Shown one piece after another: positions 10,043-18,930 of a stretch of DNA of 33,841 bases. How positions within the stretch are numbered: position 1 is the first letter of the stretch; each line of letters opens with the position of its first letter. The notes under the pieces were generated by a model. That model did not search any database. It was not told where the DNA came from and worked only from the letters and a program-made list of their open reading frames with translations. The stretch is from the NCBI GenBank assembly GCA_009926295.1, contig RFPF01000004.1, positions 1-33,841 of the forward strand, read 5' to 3'. This stretch comes from Planctomycetia bacterium. Its GTDB lineage: Bacteria; Planctomycetota; Planctomycetia; Pirellulales; UBA1268. Both the position numbers and the translations under genes were made by a program.

Positions 10043-10878
10043 TCGACAACGCGCCGCTGCGAACCCTCGTCCACAAGGGGCTCACGATCGAGGGCTACTC
10101 ACGGGCGGCTGTGCAGAGCTACTGGCGCATCCCGGAGCTGAAGCTCGGCTTCGACCTCGGCGCGCAGCCATGGAGCTTCATGGCCACGAGCACCTGGTTC
10201 CTCACGCACACCCACCTCGACCACATCGCGGCCCTGCCCGTGTACGTGGCCCGGCGGCGGATGATGAAGATGGAGCCCCCCACGATCTACATGCCGGAGA
10301 CGGCGATCGAGCCGATCGAGAAGCTCCTGAGGGCCGTGAGCCGGCTCGACCGCGGGCGACTCCCCTGCACGCTCCTGCCGGCCCGGCCCGGCGACGAAAT
10401 CGAGCTCTCGCGCGAGCACGTTGTGACGGTCTCGAGCACCTGCCACACGCTGCCGAGCGTGGGCTTCGTGGTGTGGGAGCGGCGGCGGAAGCTCAAGCAC
10501 GAGTTTCAGGGGCTGCCCGGTGACAGGATCCGCGACCTCCGCCTCTCGGGCGCGGATGTGACGCACGAGGTGCGCACGCCGCTCGTGGCCTATCTCGGCG
10601 ACAGCTCGCCCGAGGGGCTCGACCGCTGCCCGGCGATGTTCGAGGCGATGGTGCTGATCACGGAGCTGACCTTCGTGGCCCACGCGCACCGCAAGGAGAA
10701 GATCCACAAGTTCGGCCACATGCACCTCGACGACCTGCTCGCCCGCCGCGAGCGGTTTCACAACGAGGTGATCATCGCCACGCATTTTTCCACGCGCTAC
10801 ACCGACGACCGGATCCGAAAGATCCTCGCCAAGAAGCTCCCCGACATGCTCGACGGCCGCCTGCACATTTGGCTGTGA
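10039..10878 (+). CDS. MBL-fold metallohydrolase, RNase Z-like
   Basis: [41 protein letters not shown]; metal motif [20 protein letters not shown]. ATGA overlap with the scpA stop. Confidence 0.85.
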   Translation: [279 protein letters not shown]

Positions 10879-10894
10879 TGGGTTCCCGCCCGCG

Positions 10895-11000
10895 CCGGCT
10901 CGCGGCTGCCCGGCGCCTCTCGCTTGACGTTCGCCTCGGCCCTCCCGGCCTCGGCTCACTGCATGTCCGCTTCGCTTTCGCCATCCATGGCTGCGCTCGC
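10895..11000 (+). repeat. Dispersed intergenic repeat, copy A
   Basis: ccggctcgcggctgcccggcgcctctcgcttgacgttcgcctcggccctcccggcctcggctcact...cgccatccatggctgcgctcgc aligns to the reverse complement of copy B (16724-16835). Confidence 0.7.
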
Positions 11001-11122
11001 TCCCATAGCCCGCTCGAGGGCACGGGCAGCCCCGAGCCTCCCGAACTGAACTTCATTGGGGGAGCCCGAAGCCGGCGCGAACGCGTAGACCAAGTCGCCT
11101 AAGCCGTATAGTGGCATAAGAG

Positions 11123-12253
11123 ATGAACGCTCGTCCCCGCCACGCCTATGTCCACGTGCCCTTCTGCCGGCACCGGTGCGGCTACTGCGACTTCACGCTC
11201 GTGGCGGGCCGTGACGATCTCATCGATCGTTACTTCGCTGCTTTGACGGTCGAACTCGAACGGCTGCGGGAGCCGCTCCAGCTCGATACGCTGTACCTGG
11301 GCGGAGGCACGCCCTCACACCTCGGGCCCGATGGACTGCGCCGGCTGTTCGACCTGCTAACACCGCGGCTACGGCTCGACACGAATGCGGAAGTCACGCT
11401 CGAAGCCAATCCGCTCGATGTGACCGACGACCTCGTCGCTGCCTGCCAGGATCTGGGTGTGACGCGCGTGAGCCTTGGCGCCCAATCGCTCGATGCCACG
11501 ACGCTCAAGGCGCTCGATCGCGACCACGGGCCAGCTGATGTACGGCGGGCTGTGGAGCGGCTGATCGCCGCCGGCTTCGTCGTGAACCTGGACGTGATGA
11601 CGGCCGCACCGGGCCAGTCGCTGGCCCACGTGGAGGCCGATCTCGCCGCGGGGGTGGCCCTCGGCGTGCAGCATGTGTCGGTGTACTGCCTTACCTGGGA
11701 GCAGGGCACGGCGTTCGAATCGGCTCGGGCTCGGGGCGAACTCGTGCCCGCCGAGGAGTCGCTCGAACGGGCGATGTTCGAGGCGGCGATCGACGGGCTC
11801 ACGGCGGCCGGGTTCGAGCACTACGAGGTGTCGAACTTCGCCCGGCCCGGATTCCGCTGCCGGCACAACGAAGCCTACTGGGACTGCCGGCCCTGGGAGG
11901 CCTTTGGGCCGGGTGCCGCACGGTTCGACGGCCGGACACGGATCACGAGCCACCGCAGCACGACGACCTGGATCAACAAGGTGCTCGCCGGAGACGACGG
12001 CACTGGCGATGTCGACGCCATGACCGCCGAGCAGGCTGCCAGGGAGCGGATCGTCGTGGGGCTTCGGCGCCGCGACGGCGTGGAGCGGGCGCCGTTTCAG
12101 GCGGCGAGCGGGTTCGATCTCGACGTGCTCGTGCGGCCCTCGATCGGCCGCTGGGTGGCAGGCGGACTGGCCACCGACGACGGCGTGCGCGTGCGGCTCA
12201 CGCGAGCTGGCCTGCTCGTCTCCGACGCCCTGTGGGCCGACGTGCTGGGGTGA
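11123..12253 (+). CDS. hemW: Radical SAM heme chaperone HemW
   Basis: YVHVPFCRHRCGYCDF (CxxxCxxC), TLYLGGGTPSHL, NLDVMTAAPGQS, HYEVSNFARPGFRCRHN. Confidence 0.92.
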   Translation: MNARPRHAYVHVPFCRHRCGYCDFTLVAGRDDLIDRYFAALTVELERLREPLQLDTLYLGGGTPSHLGPDGLRRLFDLLTPRLRLDTNAEVTLEANPLDVTDDLVAACQDLGVTRVSLGAQSLDATTLKALDRDHGPADVRRAVERLIAAGFVVNLDVMTAAPGQSLAHVEADLAAGVALGVQHVSVYCLTWEQGTAFESARARGELVPAEESLERAMFEAAIDGLTAAGFEHYEVSNFARPGFRCRHNEAYWDCRPWEAFGPGAARFDGRTRITSHRSTTTWINKVLAGDDGTGDVDAMTAEQAARERIVVGLRRRDGVERAPFQAASGFDLDVLVRPSIGRWVAGGLATDDGVRVRLTRAGLLVSDALWADVLG

Positions 12254-13681
12254 TCAGCCGCGCTGCAGGGCCGCGGTGAGATCGAGGATCGCCTTCTTGC
12301 CGTCGGCGAAATACATGAGCGTGTTGTCGGCCGCGAACAGGGGATTGGGGATGCCCGCGAAGCCGGGCGACAGCGACCTTTTCACAACGACCACGGTCTT
12401 CGCCTTGTCCACGTCGAGGATCGGCATCCCCGCGATGGGGCTCTGGGGGTCGGTGCGTGCGGCCGGGTTCACCACGTCGTTGGCACCGATCACGATCGCC
12501 ACGTCGGTTTCCGGAAACGTGGGGTTGATGTCGTCCATCTCCCGCAGTTTTTCGTAGGGAATGTCGGCCTCGGCCAAGAGCACGTTCATGTGGCCCGGCA
12601 TTCTCCCGGCCACGGGATGGATCGCGTATTCGACAGTCGCCCCACGCTTCTCGAGGGCGTTGGCGAGTTCCCGGACGGCATGCTGGGCCTGGGCCACGGC
12701 GAGGCCGTAGCCTGGCACGATCACGACCCGCTCGGCCCCCTCGAGCACCATCGCGATCTCCTCGGCGCTCGCGCTCTTCACCTTGCCGGCGTAAACGTCG
12801 TCGGCATTCGCAGCCGTCGTCGTGCCGAGGCCGCCGAAGAGCACGCCCGTGAGCGAGCGGTTCATCGCCTGGCACATGATCGCCGTGAGGATCAAGCCCG
12901 ACGCGCCGACCAGCGAGCCGGCGATCACGAGCACGGAGTTGTCGATCACGAACCCGGCCGCGGCGGCGGCGAGCCCTGAGTAGCTGTTCAGGAGGCAGAT
13001 CACGACCGGCATGTCGGCCCCGCCGATCGGCATCGTGAGCGTGCATCCAAGCGCGCTTCCCACGATCACGAGCAGCCAGTAGAGAAGGATCCACGACGGA
13101 TGGGAGCACACGCCCCAGATCAAAAGGAGCGTTGCCGCGGCCAGCGCGAGGTTGATCCAGTGCCGGTTCGGGTCGGTCCATGCCTTCTTGAACCGCGGCA
13201 GTTCCTCGAGCTTGGCGAAGGCCACGAAACTGCCCCATAAGGTGACGGCACCGATCAGCCCCGTGAACGCGGTCGCGATCGCGAACTGCGTCCAGGCGGG
13301 AAGCGGCACCTCCGCCGCGGAGGCTGCGTTCCAAAGTTCGGCCCCGGCGACGATCGCGGAGGCGGCGCCGCCGAAGCCGTTCAGGAGGGCCACCATCTGC
13401 GGCATGCCCGTCATCGGGTATTTGAGCGCCATCACGGCGCCGATCACGCTCCCGATCGCGGCGGCGATCGCGAGCCAGACGAGGTTGCCGCTGCCCACGC
13501 TCGTGAGCCGCGCGACCACCGGGCCCTCGCAGCATGCCGCAAGGATTGCGATCACCATGCCCGCCGCCCCCAGATAGTTGCCCCTCACGGCCGTGCGTGG
13601 GCCGGTCATGAGCTTGAAGGCCACGATGAACAGCATCGAGGCGGCGAGGTACGCGAGGTTGATCAGGGCTTGGCTCGACAT
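12254..13681 (-). CDS. pntB: NAD(P) transhydrogenase subunit beta
   Basis: 475 aa; multi-TM followed by RVVIVPGYGLAVAQAQHAVRELAN...MPGHMNVLLAEADIPYEKL...DVAIVIGANDVVNPAA. Confidence 0.96.
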   Translation of the reverse strand: MSSQALINLAYLAASMLFIVAFKLMTGPRTAVRGNYLGAAGMVIAILAACCEGPVVARLTSVGSGNLVWLAIAAAIGSVIGAVMALKYPMTGMPQMVALLNGFGGAASAIVAGAELWNAASAAEVPLPAWTQFAIATAFTGLIGAVTLWGSFVAFAKLEELPRFKKAWTDPNRHWINLALAAATLLLIWGVCSHPSWILLYWLLVIVGSALGCTLTMPIGGADMPVVICLLNSYSGLAAAAAGFVIDNSVLVIAGSLVGASGLILTAIMCQAMNRSLTGVLFGGLGTTTAANADDVYAGKVKSASAEEIAMVLEGAERVVIVPGYGLAVAQAQHAVRELANALEKRGATVEYAIHPVAGRMPGHMNVLLAEADIPYEKLREMDDINPTFPETDVAIVIGANDVVNPAARTDPQSPIAGMPILDVDKAKTVVVVKRSLSPGFAGIPNPLFAADNTLMYFADGKKAILDLTAALQRG

Positions 13682-13685
13682 GCGG

Positions 13686-14027
13686 CTACTTCTTCTTCGG
13701 GTTGAACATCTCGAGCATCCGGTGCGTGACGACGAACCCGCCGACCACGTTGATCATCGCGAGCACCACGGCGAGCAGGCCGAGCAGCGTGCCCAACCGC
13801 GTCGCCATCGCGCCGGCCACGACGATCGCACCCACGGCCGTGATGCCGGAGATGGCGTTCGACCCGCTGGTGAGCGGAGTGTGGAGTCGCTGCGGCACCT
13901 TCGTGATCACCTCGAAGCCCACCCACATCGCCAGCAGGAACACGGTGAGCAGGCGAATGAAACGCGTGGCCGGATCCTCCGGCAGGACCGCGTCGGCGAG
14001 AAGGACGGGCAGCAACGGGCTCGGCAT
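13686..14027 (-). CDS. pntAB: NAD(P) transhydrogenase subunit alpha part 2 (membrane)
   Basis: 113 aa; LLTVFLLAMWVGFEVITKVPQRLHTPLTSGSNAISGITAVGAI. Confidence 0.95.
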   Translation of the reverse strand: MPSPLLPVLLADAVLPEDPATRFIRLLTVFLLAMWVGFEVITKVPQRLHTPLTSGSNAISGITAVGAIVVAGAMATRLGTLLGLLAVVLAMINVVGGFVVTHRMLEMFNPKKK

Positions 14028-14040
14028 GGTCTGGCTCCGG

Positions 14041-15228
14041 TCAGGCGGGGGCGGCTTCGAGGGGCGGCAGGCCGGCCCGCTCCCGAACCTTGGGATGGAC
14101 GATCTGGCCCCCCTTCGCCACGAGCGTCTCGCGGCAGATCTCGTCGTCGGTGGACACCTCCGGGAGGCCGCACTTCGCGAGGTGAGCGACGAAGGTGGTC
14201 ATGTTCTTGGCGTAGAGCTGGCTGGTGTGAAACGGCACCTCGGCGGCGAGGTTCGTCGGGCCGAGGATCGTGACGCCGTCGACGACCACGGCCTGATCGG
14301 CGACGGAGCCCTCGCAGTTGCCGCCGCGTTCGGCGGCCATGTCGACGATCACGCTGCCGGGGCGCATGCGGGCCACCATTTCGCGGGTCACCAGCACCGG
14401 GGCCTTCTGGCCGGGGATGAGCGCCGTGCAGATCACGATGTCGCTGTCGGCCACGACCTTGCCGAGGAGTTCCCGTTGCCTGGCGTAGAAATCCTCGCCC
14501 ATCGCCTTCGCGTAGCCGCCGGCCGTCTCGCTCGCGCCTGTCTCGAGCGGCAGCTCGACGAACTTCGCCCCGAGGCTCTGCACCTGCTCCTTCACGGCCG
14601 GACGCACGTCGTAGGCGCTCACCTGGGCGCCGAGCCGCTTGGCAGTGGCGATCGCCTGCAGCCCCGCGACGCCCGCCCCGAGAATGAGCGCCCTCGCCGG
14701 AGTGACCGTCCCGGCGGCCGTCGTCATCATCGGCAGGATGCGGGGAAGGGCGGTGGCCGCCACGAGCACGGCACGGTAGCCGGCGATGTTGGCCTGGCTG
14801 GAGAGCACGTCCATGCTCTGGGCCCGCGTGATCCGCGGCACGAGTTCGAGCGCGAAGAGGGTGGCGCCCTTCTCGGCGGCCTCGTGGCAGCCGCCGGGCG
14901 CGCCGAGCGGGTCGCAGAGGCCGATGACGATGAGCCCGGGCCGGATGAGCTCGCGGTCGGTGCACCACGAATCGCCACATGCGCCGGCGGTGCGCACGGT
15001 GAGCAGGCAGTCTGCTGCGAATGCCGCGGCACGAGGCACGATCTCGGCCCCCGCCTTCACGTAGGTATCGTCGGGAAAGCCGGCGGCCGCCCCGGCGCCG
15101 CTCTCGACGAGCACGTCGACCCCGCCGGGGAGCGCGGCACAGGCTTTCTTCAGCGGGGCGATCGCGGCGGGCACGAGGGCCACCCTCCGCTCCCCGGGGA
15201 AAGTTTCCTTCGCGACGGCAACCTTCAT
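14041..15228 (-). CDS. pntAA: NAD(P) transhydrogenase subunit alpha part 1
   Basis: MKVAVAKETFPGERRVALVPAAIAPLKK; RALILGAGVAGLQAIATAKRLGAQVSAYDVRP; GSVIVDMAAERGGNCEGS. Start at 15228, not 16284 (that extension is antisense to rplM/rpsI). Confidence 0.96.
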   Translation of the reverse strand: MKVAVAKETFPGERRVALVPAAIAPLKKACAALPGGVDVLVESGAGAAAGFPDDTYVKAGAEIVPRAAAFAADCLLTVRTAGACGDSWCTDRELIRPGLIVIGLCDPLGAPGGCHEAAEKGATLFALELVPRITRAQSMDVLSSQANIAGYRAVLVAATALPRILPMMTTAAGTVTPARALILGAGVAGLQAIATAKRLGAQVSAYDVRPAVKEQVQSLGAKFVELPLETGASETAGGYAKAMGEDFYARQRELLGKVVADSDIVICTALIPGQKAPVLVTREMVARMRPGSVIVDMAAERGGNCEGSVADQAVVVDGVTILGPTNLAAEVPFHTSQLYAKNMTTFVAHLAKCGLPEVSTDDEICRETLVAKGGQIVHPKVRERAGLPPLEAAPA

Positions 15229-15471
15229 GTGGCGGGCCTTTGGCGGGAGGGGACGAACGGACGCCAAGTGTGATCCGCGGCAGCGGCCGTGGCAACCGCG
15301 GACGGTCGTGGTCGCGTTCGCGGCCCAAGCAGCCGGTTTTTCGTGCACCGCGGGCGGGAGCCCGGCCGCTTGCCGGGGGATGATGCCATTGGTAGTCTCC
15401 GGGGCTTCCCGATCCATCGCGGCCGGCGGCCGCAACACGTCACACGTCAGCTGAAAACAGGTTTCCGACCG

Positions 15472-15906
15472 ATGAAGACATTCATGGCCAAGCCCGGCGA
15501 AGTCGAGCAGCGTTGGTGGCTGGTCGACGCGAGCGACAAGATCGTGGGGCGGCTGGCGAGCGACATTGCGATGGTGCTGATGGGCAAGCATCGGCCGACC
15601 TTCACGCCCCACGTCGACACCGGCGACTACGTCGTCGTGATCAACGCGGAGAAGGTGCAGTTCACAGGCAAGAAGTGGCAGCAGAAGGAGTACCGTTGGT
15701 ACACCGGCTACCAGGGGTTGAAGGCTGAAACGGCGGAGCATCGGCTCAACCGACGGCCGGAACTCATCCTCGAGGAGGCCGTGCGCCGCATGCTGCCGAA
15801 GACGAGGCTCGGGCGGGTGATGCTCGACAAACTCAAGGTGTATGCCGGCCCTGAACACCCGCACCAGGCGCAGGAACCCGCCGCCCTCGAAGCAGGCGCG
15901 AAGTAA
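15472..15906 (+). CDS. rplM: 50S ribosomal protein L13
   Basis: [68 protein letters not shown]. Confidence 0.97.
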   Translation: MKTFMAKPGEVEQRWWLVDASDKIVGRLASDIAMVLMGKHRPTFTPHVDTGDYVVVINAEKVQFTGKKWQQKEYRWYTGYQGLKAETAEHRLNRRPELILEEAVRRMLPKTRLGRVMLDKLKVYAGPEHPHQAQEPAALEAGAK

Positions 15907-15957
15907 GCCCGCGGGTCCGTCACGATCCTTTCCAAGACCACACAGGAACCCCATTCG

Positions 15958-16377
15958 ATGGCCGCAGAGCAGTCTTCCAAGTCCGTCCGCTCCACCGACA
16001 TCCTCGCCACCGGCCGGCGGAAGACCGCCGTCGCCCGGGTGCGGCTTCGCAGCGGCTCGGGGAAGATCGTGGTCAACGGCCGCGAACTCGAGGCCTATTT
16101 TCCTGCCGTCAAGGATCGTGTGCTCGTGTCGGGCGCGCTCGAGACCGTGGGAAAGCTGACGGCAGTGAACGTCGACATCACGGTCGACGGCGGCGGGCCC
16201 ACCGGCCAGGCCGGCGCCTGCCGGCTCGGCATCGCGCGGGCGCTGAAAGCCTTCGACGCGGAACTCGCCGAACCGCTTCGCCACAGCAAACTCCTCACGC
16301 GCGACGGCCGCATGAAGGAACGCAAGAAGTACGGCCTCCGTGGCGCCCGCCGCGGCACGCAGTTCAGCAAGCGTTAG
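15958..16377 (+). CDS. rpsI: 30S ribosomal protein S9
   Basis: ILATGRRKTAVARVRLRSGSGKIVVNGRELEAYF...LLTRDGRMKERKKYGLRGARRGTQFSKR. Confidence 0.97.
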   Translation: MAAEQSSKSVRSTDILATGRRKTAVARVRLRSGSGKIVVNGRELEAYFPAVKDRVLVSGALETVGKLTAVNVDITVDGGGPTGQAGACRLGIARALKAFDAELAEPLRHSKLLTRDGRMKERKKYGLRGARRGTQFSKR

Positions 16378-16403
16378 TCGCTCGCGATCTCGGCACGTAG
16401 CTC

Positions 16404-16590
16404 GACCAGGGCCTGGTCAGCACCTTCGCCGGAAGTTCAGGTAGGCGATAAGTACCCGCATTCGGAGCCGGCGGCACGCTGCTCCATCGCCGAGGGCGAT
16501 CGCTAGTCTGCTTCACGGGAAGTCTCGGCATCCTGCCGAACTTCCCGTGGCCGACCTCCGTCGGCTGGTACGCACCCGGCCCTCCGGGCC
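16404..16590. other. Cluster of five consecutive perfect short inverted repeats (stem-loops) 3' of rpsI
   Basis: GACCAGggcCTGGTC (16404-16418), ATCGCCgagGGCGAT (16486-16500), CACGGGAAGTcTCGGCAtccTGCCGAACTTCCCGTG (16514-16549), GCCGACctccGTCGGC (16550-16565), GGCCCtccGGGCC (16578-16590). Confidence 0.75.
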
Positions 16591-16685
16591 TTGCGCTGTG
16601 TGATAGCGCGCGTATCTGCCCGTCGGCTCTTCCGCATCGCACCGACCGTCTCCGCCGAAAGTTCCCTGCGCCTACGAGTTGAGGA

Positions 16686-16827
16686 GGCTCGGGGTTACCC
16701 CTGCCGTTGAGACGGCGTATTTGACCAGCGGAGCCATGGATGGCGCAGCACAGGCAAATCCGAGTGAGCCGTAGCCTGGAGGGCGGAGGCGAACGTCCGG
16801 CGAGACGGTACGGGGTAACCCCGAGCC
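16686..16827. repeat. 142-bp element bounded by perfect 16-bp inverted repeats; overlaps dispersed repeat copy B
   Basis: Left ggctcggggttacccc (16686-16701); right ggggtaaccccgagcc (16812-16827), exact reverse complements. Confidence 0.75.
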
Positions 16828-16835
16828 GGCGCCTT
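16724..16835 (-). repeat. Dispersed intergenic repeat, copy B
   Basis: Reverse complement ccggctcggggttaccccgtaccgtctcgccggacgttcgcctccgccctccaggctacggctcact...cgccatccatggctccgctgg matches copies A and C. Confidence 0.72.
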
Positions 16836-16965
16836 CCCATGGCAGCGAGCGCCCGGCGATGAGTGGCACAACCGGCATATCCGGCCCGGAGGGCGGATTT
16901 CGCCGGGTCGGATGCCGAAGGCATACTTGTGGGGTAGGCCGACCCCAGTTTCCGGAGGATGCCCT

Positions 16966-17775
16966 GTGCTGCCGATCTCCCCGCGGCTCGCCATTGTCGT
17001 CGCCACGCTCGTCGTGATCGGCGCATCATCGCCGACGCACGCCCGCGAACCGGTCGCCCGGTCGCTCGCATCGAAGTCCGTCGATGCCCAGGATGTGCTC
17101 GAGGCCGAGGAGGCCGGTCTCGTCGACGTGCGGTACATACCCAACGATTCGCGGTCGGCCCAGATCATCGTCACCAACAGGTCGCGAAAGCCGCTCACGC
17201 TCCGGCTGCCCACGGCGTTTGCCGGAGTGCCCGTGCTCGCCCAGATGGGCATGGGCGGCGGTGGCGGCGGAGCCGGATTCGGAGCGGGAGGCATCGGCGG
17301 CGGCGCCCAAACCACCGGCGGCGGCGGATTCGGCCAGCAGGGCATGAACGGCATGGGCGGGATGGGAGGCGGTGGCGCCGGTGGCATGGGCGGCGGCGCG
17401 TTCTCGATTCCGCCCCAGAAGACGCGGGTGCTCCGCGTGGCGACCGTGTGCCTCGAACACGGCAAGCCCGAGCCCTCGCCGCGTTATCCCTACAGGCTCG
17501 AGGAGATCACGGCTTTTTCCAGCGATCCGAAGCTGGCGTTCGTGCTCGAGAGCCTCTCGCGCGGCGAGGTGCCGCAGAAGGTCGCCCAGGCGGCGGCTTG
17601 GCATCTCTCGAACGGGTTGTCGTGGGAAAAACTCGCCGCTGAAAAGATCGACCACGCTGGCGGCGTGCCGGACGAGGCGTATTTCACGGCGGCCGAACTC
17701 ATCGCCGCCCACCGCGTCGTCGAGGCAGCGTCGCGGGTGGCCGCTTCGCGGCAGCCCTCGTCGTCGGCTCAGTAG
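16966..17775 (+). CDS. Secreted hypothetical protein with Gly/Met-rich low-complexity insert
   Basis: GTG start preceded by ggagg; signal peptide-like N-terminus [77 protein letters not shown] insert. Confidence 0.7.
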   Translation: MLPISPRLAIVVATLVVIGASSPTHAREPVARSLASKSVDAQDVLEAEEAGLVDVRYIPNDSRSAQIIVTNRSRKPLTLRLPTAFAGVPVLAQMGMGGGGGGAGFGAGGIGGGAQTTGGGGFGQQGMNGMGGMGGGGAGGMGGGAFSIPPQKTRVLRVATVCLEHGKPEPSPRYPYRLEEITAFSSDPKLAFVLESLSRGEVPQKVAQAAAWHLSNGLSWEKLAAEKIDHAGGVPDEAYFTAAELIAAHRVVEAASRVAASRQPSSSAQ

Positions 17776-18845
17776 TCGGCGCCGATCGATTCGGCTCCCG
17801 CCCGCGTGCCCAGCGCCCGCCACGTCGCGAGATCGATGCCCGACCCGATCGACCGCACCGAGCCGTCCATCATGGCCGTGTTGACCGTGTCCCGGTGGTG
17901 GCTGCGCGACGTGACGACCGCCTGCGTGAGGGCCGTCGCCGACGTCCCCTCGCGGGGTCCGCACACGTCGACGTCGTACTGCACCCCGTCGGTGTGGGTG
18001 TAGGGCACCACGGTGTTGGGTGCGAAGGTGGTCGTGACGCCGATGTGGAGGCTGCGTCCGCAGACCCACTCCGTGTGCCCGGACTCGACGCCCCACGTGC
18101 CGCCCGCCGCCAATGCCCCCGCTGCGGCGGGTGTGGCGGGGATTGCGGCGGGCATCGACGGGATGTCCTGGGCCCGCGGCGTCCGGGCCTTCACTTCCGC
18201 CATGGCCACGGTCTTGCTCAGGCCGTCGGGGTACGCAGCAGGCCGCAGTTTTCGAAACGGCGCGAACGCGCCGCCGCCGTCGGGCCGGGCGGGCGTGCTG
18301 GCGTCGAGAACGAGGTAGGCGCCCACGTTCAGGCCGTAGTTCAGCGGAAAATGCTTGGGCACGCCGTTGGCGTCGAACACGGGCGTGGCCTTCGTCTCCC
18401 CTGGGCACACGAGCACGTCGACCCGGGTCGCGGCCACGCCGTTGGGCGCGAACAGGGCCATGTTTACGGCGTTGCCGTACGGCAGCGAGAAGTCGATCTT
18501 CCGGAACAGGCTGTCGCCCTCGAGGTACGGCAGCAGAACCGCCTGTCCGGACCAAGGCGCCTGCGGCGCCCCGGCCACGACCACCTCGGCGCCCGACGGC
18601 GGGAAAGCCCGCTGGGAGTTTTCGTGGTTGTGGATCGCCAGCCCGAGTTGGCGGAGGTTGTTCTGGCAGGAACTGCGTCGGGCTGCCTCCCGGGCGCTCT
18701 GGACGGCCGGCAGAAGAAGGCTCACGAGCACCCCGATGATGGCGATCACGACGAGCAGTTCAACGAGCGTGAACGCGTCGCGAGGGGAATGCCCCGCGGG
18801 GGTGATCGACGTTCGGGAAGATGCCTTCGGAGCGATTTTTCGCAT
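17769..18845 (-). CDS. DUF1559 domain-containing protein with type IV pilin-like N-terminus
   Basis: [53 protein letters not shown]. Start chosen at MRKIAPK (18845). Confidence 0.9.
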   Translation of the reverse strand: MRKIAPKASSRTSITPAGHSPRDAFTLVELLVVIAIIGVLVSLLLPAVQSAREAARRSSCQNNLRQLGLAIHNHENSQRAFPPSGAEVVVAGAPQAPWSGQAVLLPYLEGDSLFRKIDFSLPYGNAVNMALFAPNGVAATRVDVLVCPGETKATPVFDANGVPKHFPLNYGLNVGAYLVLDASTPARPDGGGAFAPFRKLRPAAYPDGLSKTVAMAEVKARTPRAQDIPSMPAAIPATPAAAGALAAGGTWGVESGHTEWVCGRSLHIGVTTTFAPNTVVPYTHTDGVQYDVDVCGPREGTSATALTQAVVTSRSHHRDTVNTAMMDGSVRSIGSGIDLATWRALGTRAGAESIGADY

Positions 18846-18879
18846 GCTGAGCACCCTAAAATGCCAAGGTAAGAAGATT

Positions 18880-18896
18880 TTGAGACTCAGTATCAA
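18880..18896. promoter_or_regulatory. Fur-box-like palindromic operator candidate
   Basis: TTGAGACTCAGTATCAA; 11 of 14 non-N positions match the 7-1-7 Fur motif TGATAATnATTATCA; AT-rich island in GC-rich DNA; just downstream of a -10 element. Confidence 0.5.
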
Positions 18897-18902
18897 TACC
18901 GT

Positions 18903-18930
18903 AGTATAGGAGTTCCTCAGGCCGTGTCAA
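18903..18930 (-). promoter_or_regulatory. Sigma70-type promoter TTGACA-N16-TATACT for the DUF1559 gene
   Basis: Minus strand: TTGACA CGGCCTGAGGAACTCC TATACT (-35 at 18930-18925, -10 at 18908-18903). Confidence 0.65.

Noticed and set aside
10869-11102. 77-aa ORF between the MBL gene and hemW
   Set aside because: Lies in dispersed repeat copy A; similar peptides appear from copy B on the other strand, so it is repeat-derived.
13702-15273. 523-aa plus-strand ORF over pntAA/pntAB
   Set aside because: Antisense to strongly recognised transhydrogenase genes; no coherent protein features.
14041-16284. 747-aa version of PntAA
   Set aside because: The extra N-terminal region is antisense to rplM and rpsI; the true start is MKVAVAKETFPGERRVALVP at 15228.
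16364-17465. Minus-strand ORFs (235 and 256 aa) downstream of rpsI
   Set aside because: Cover the repeat/hairpin region and antisense of the Gly-rich gene; Pro-rich shadow of GGC codons.
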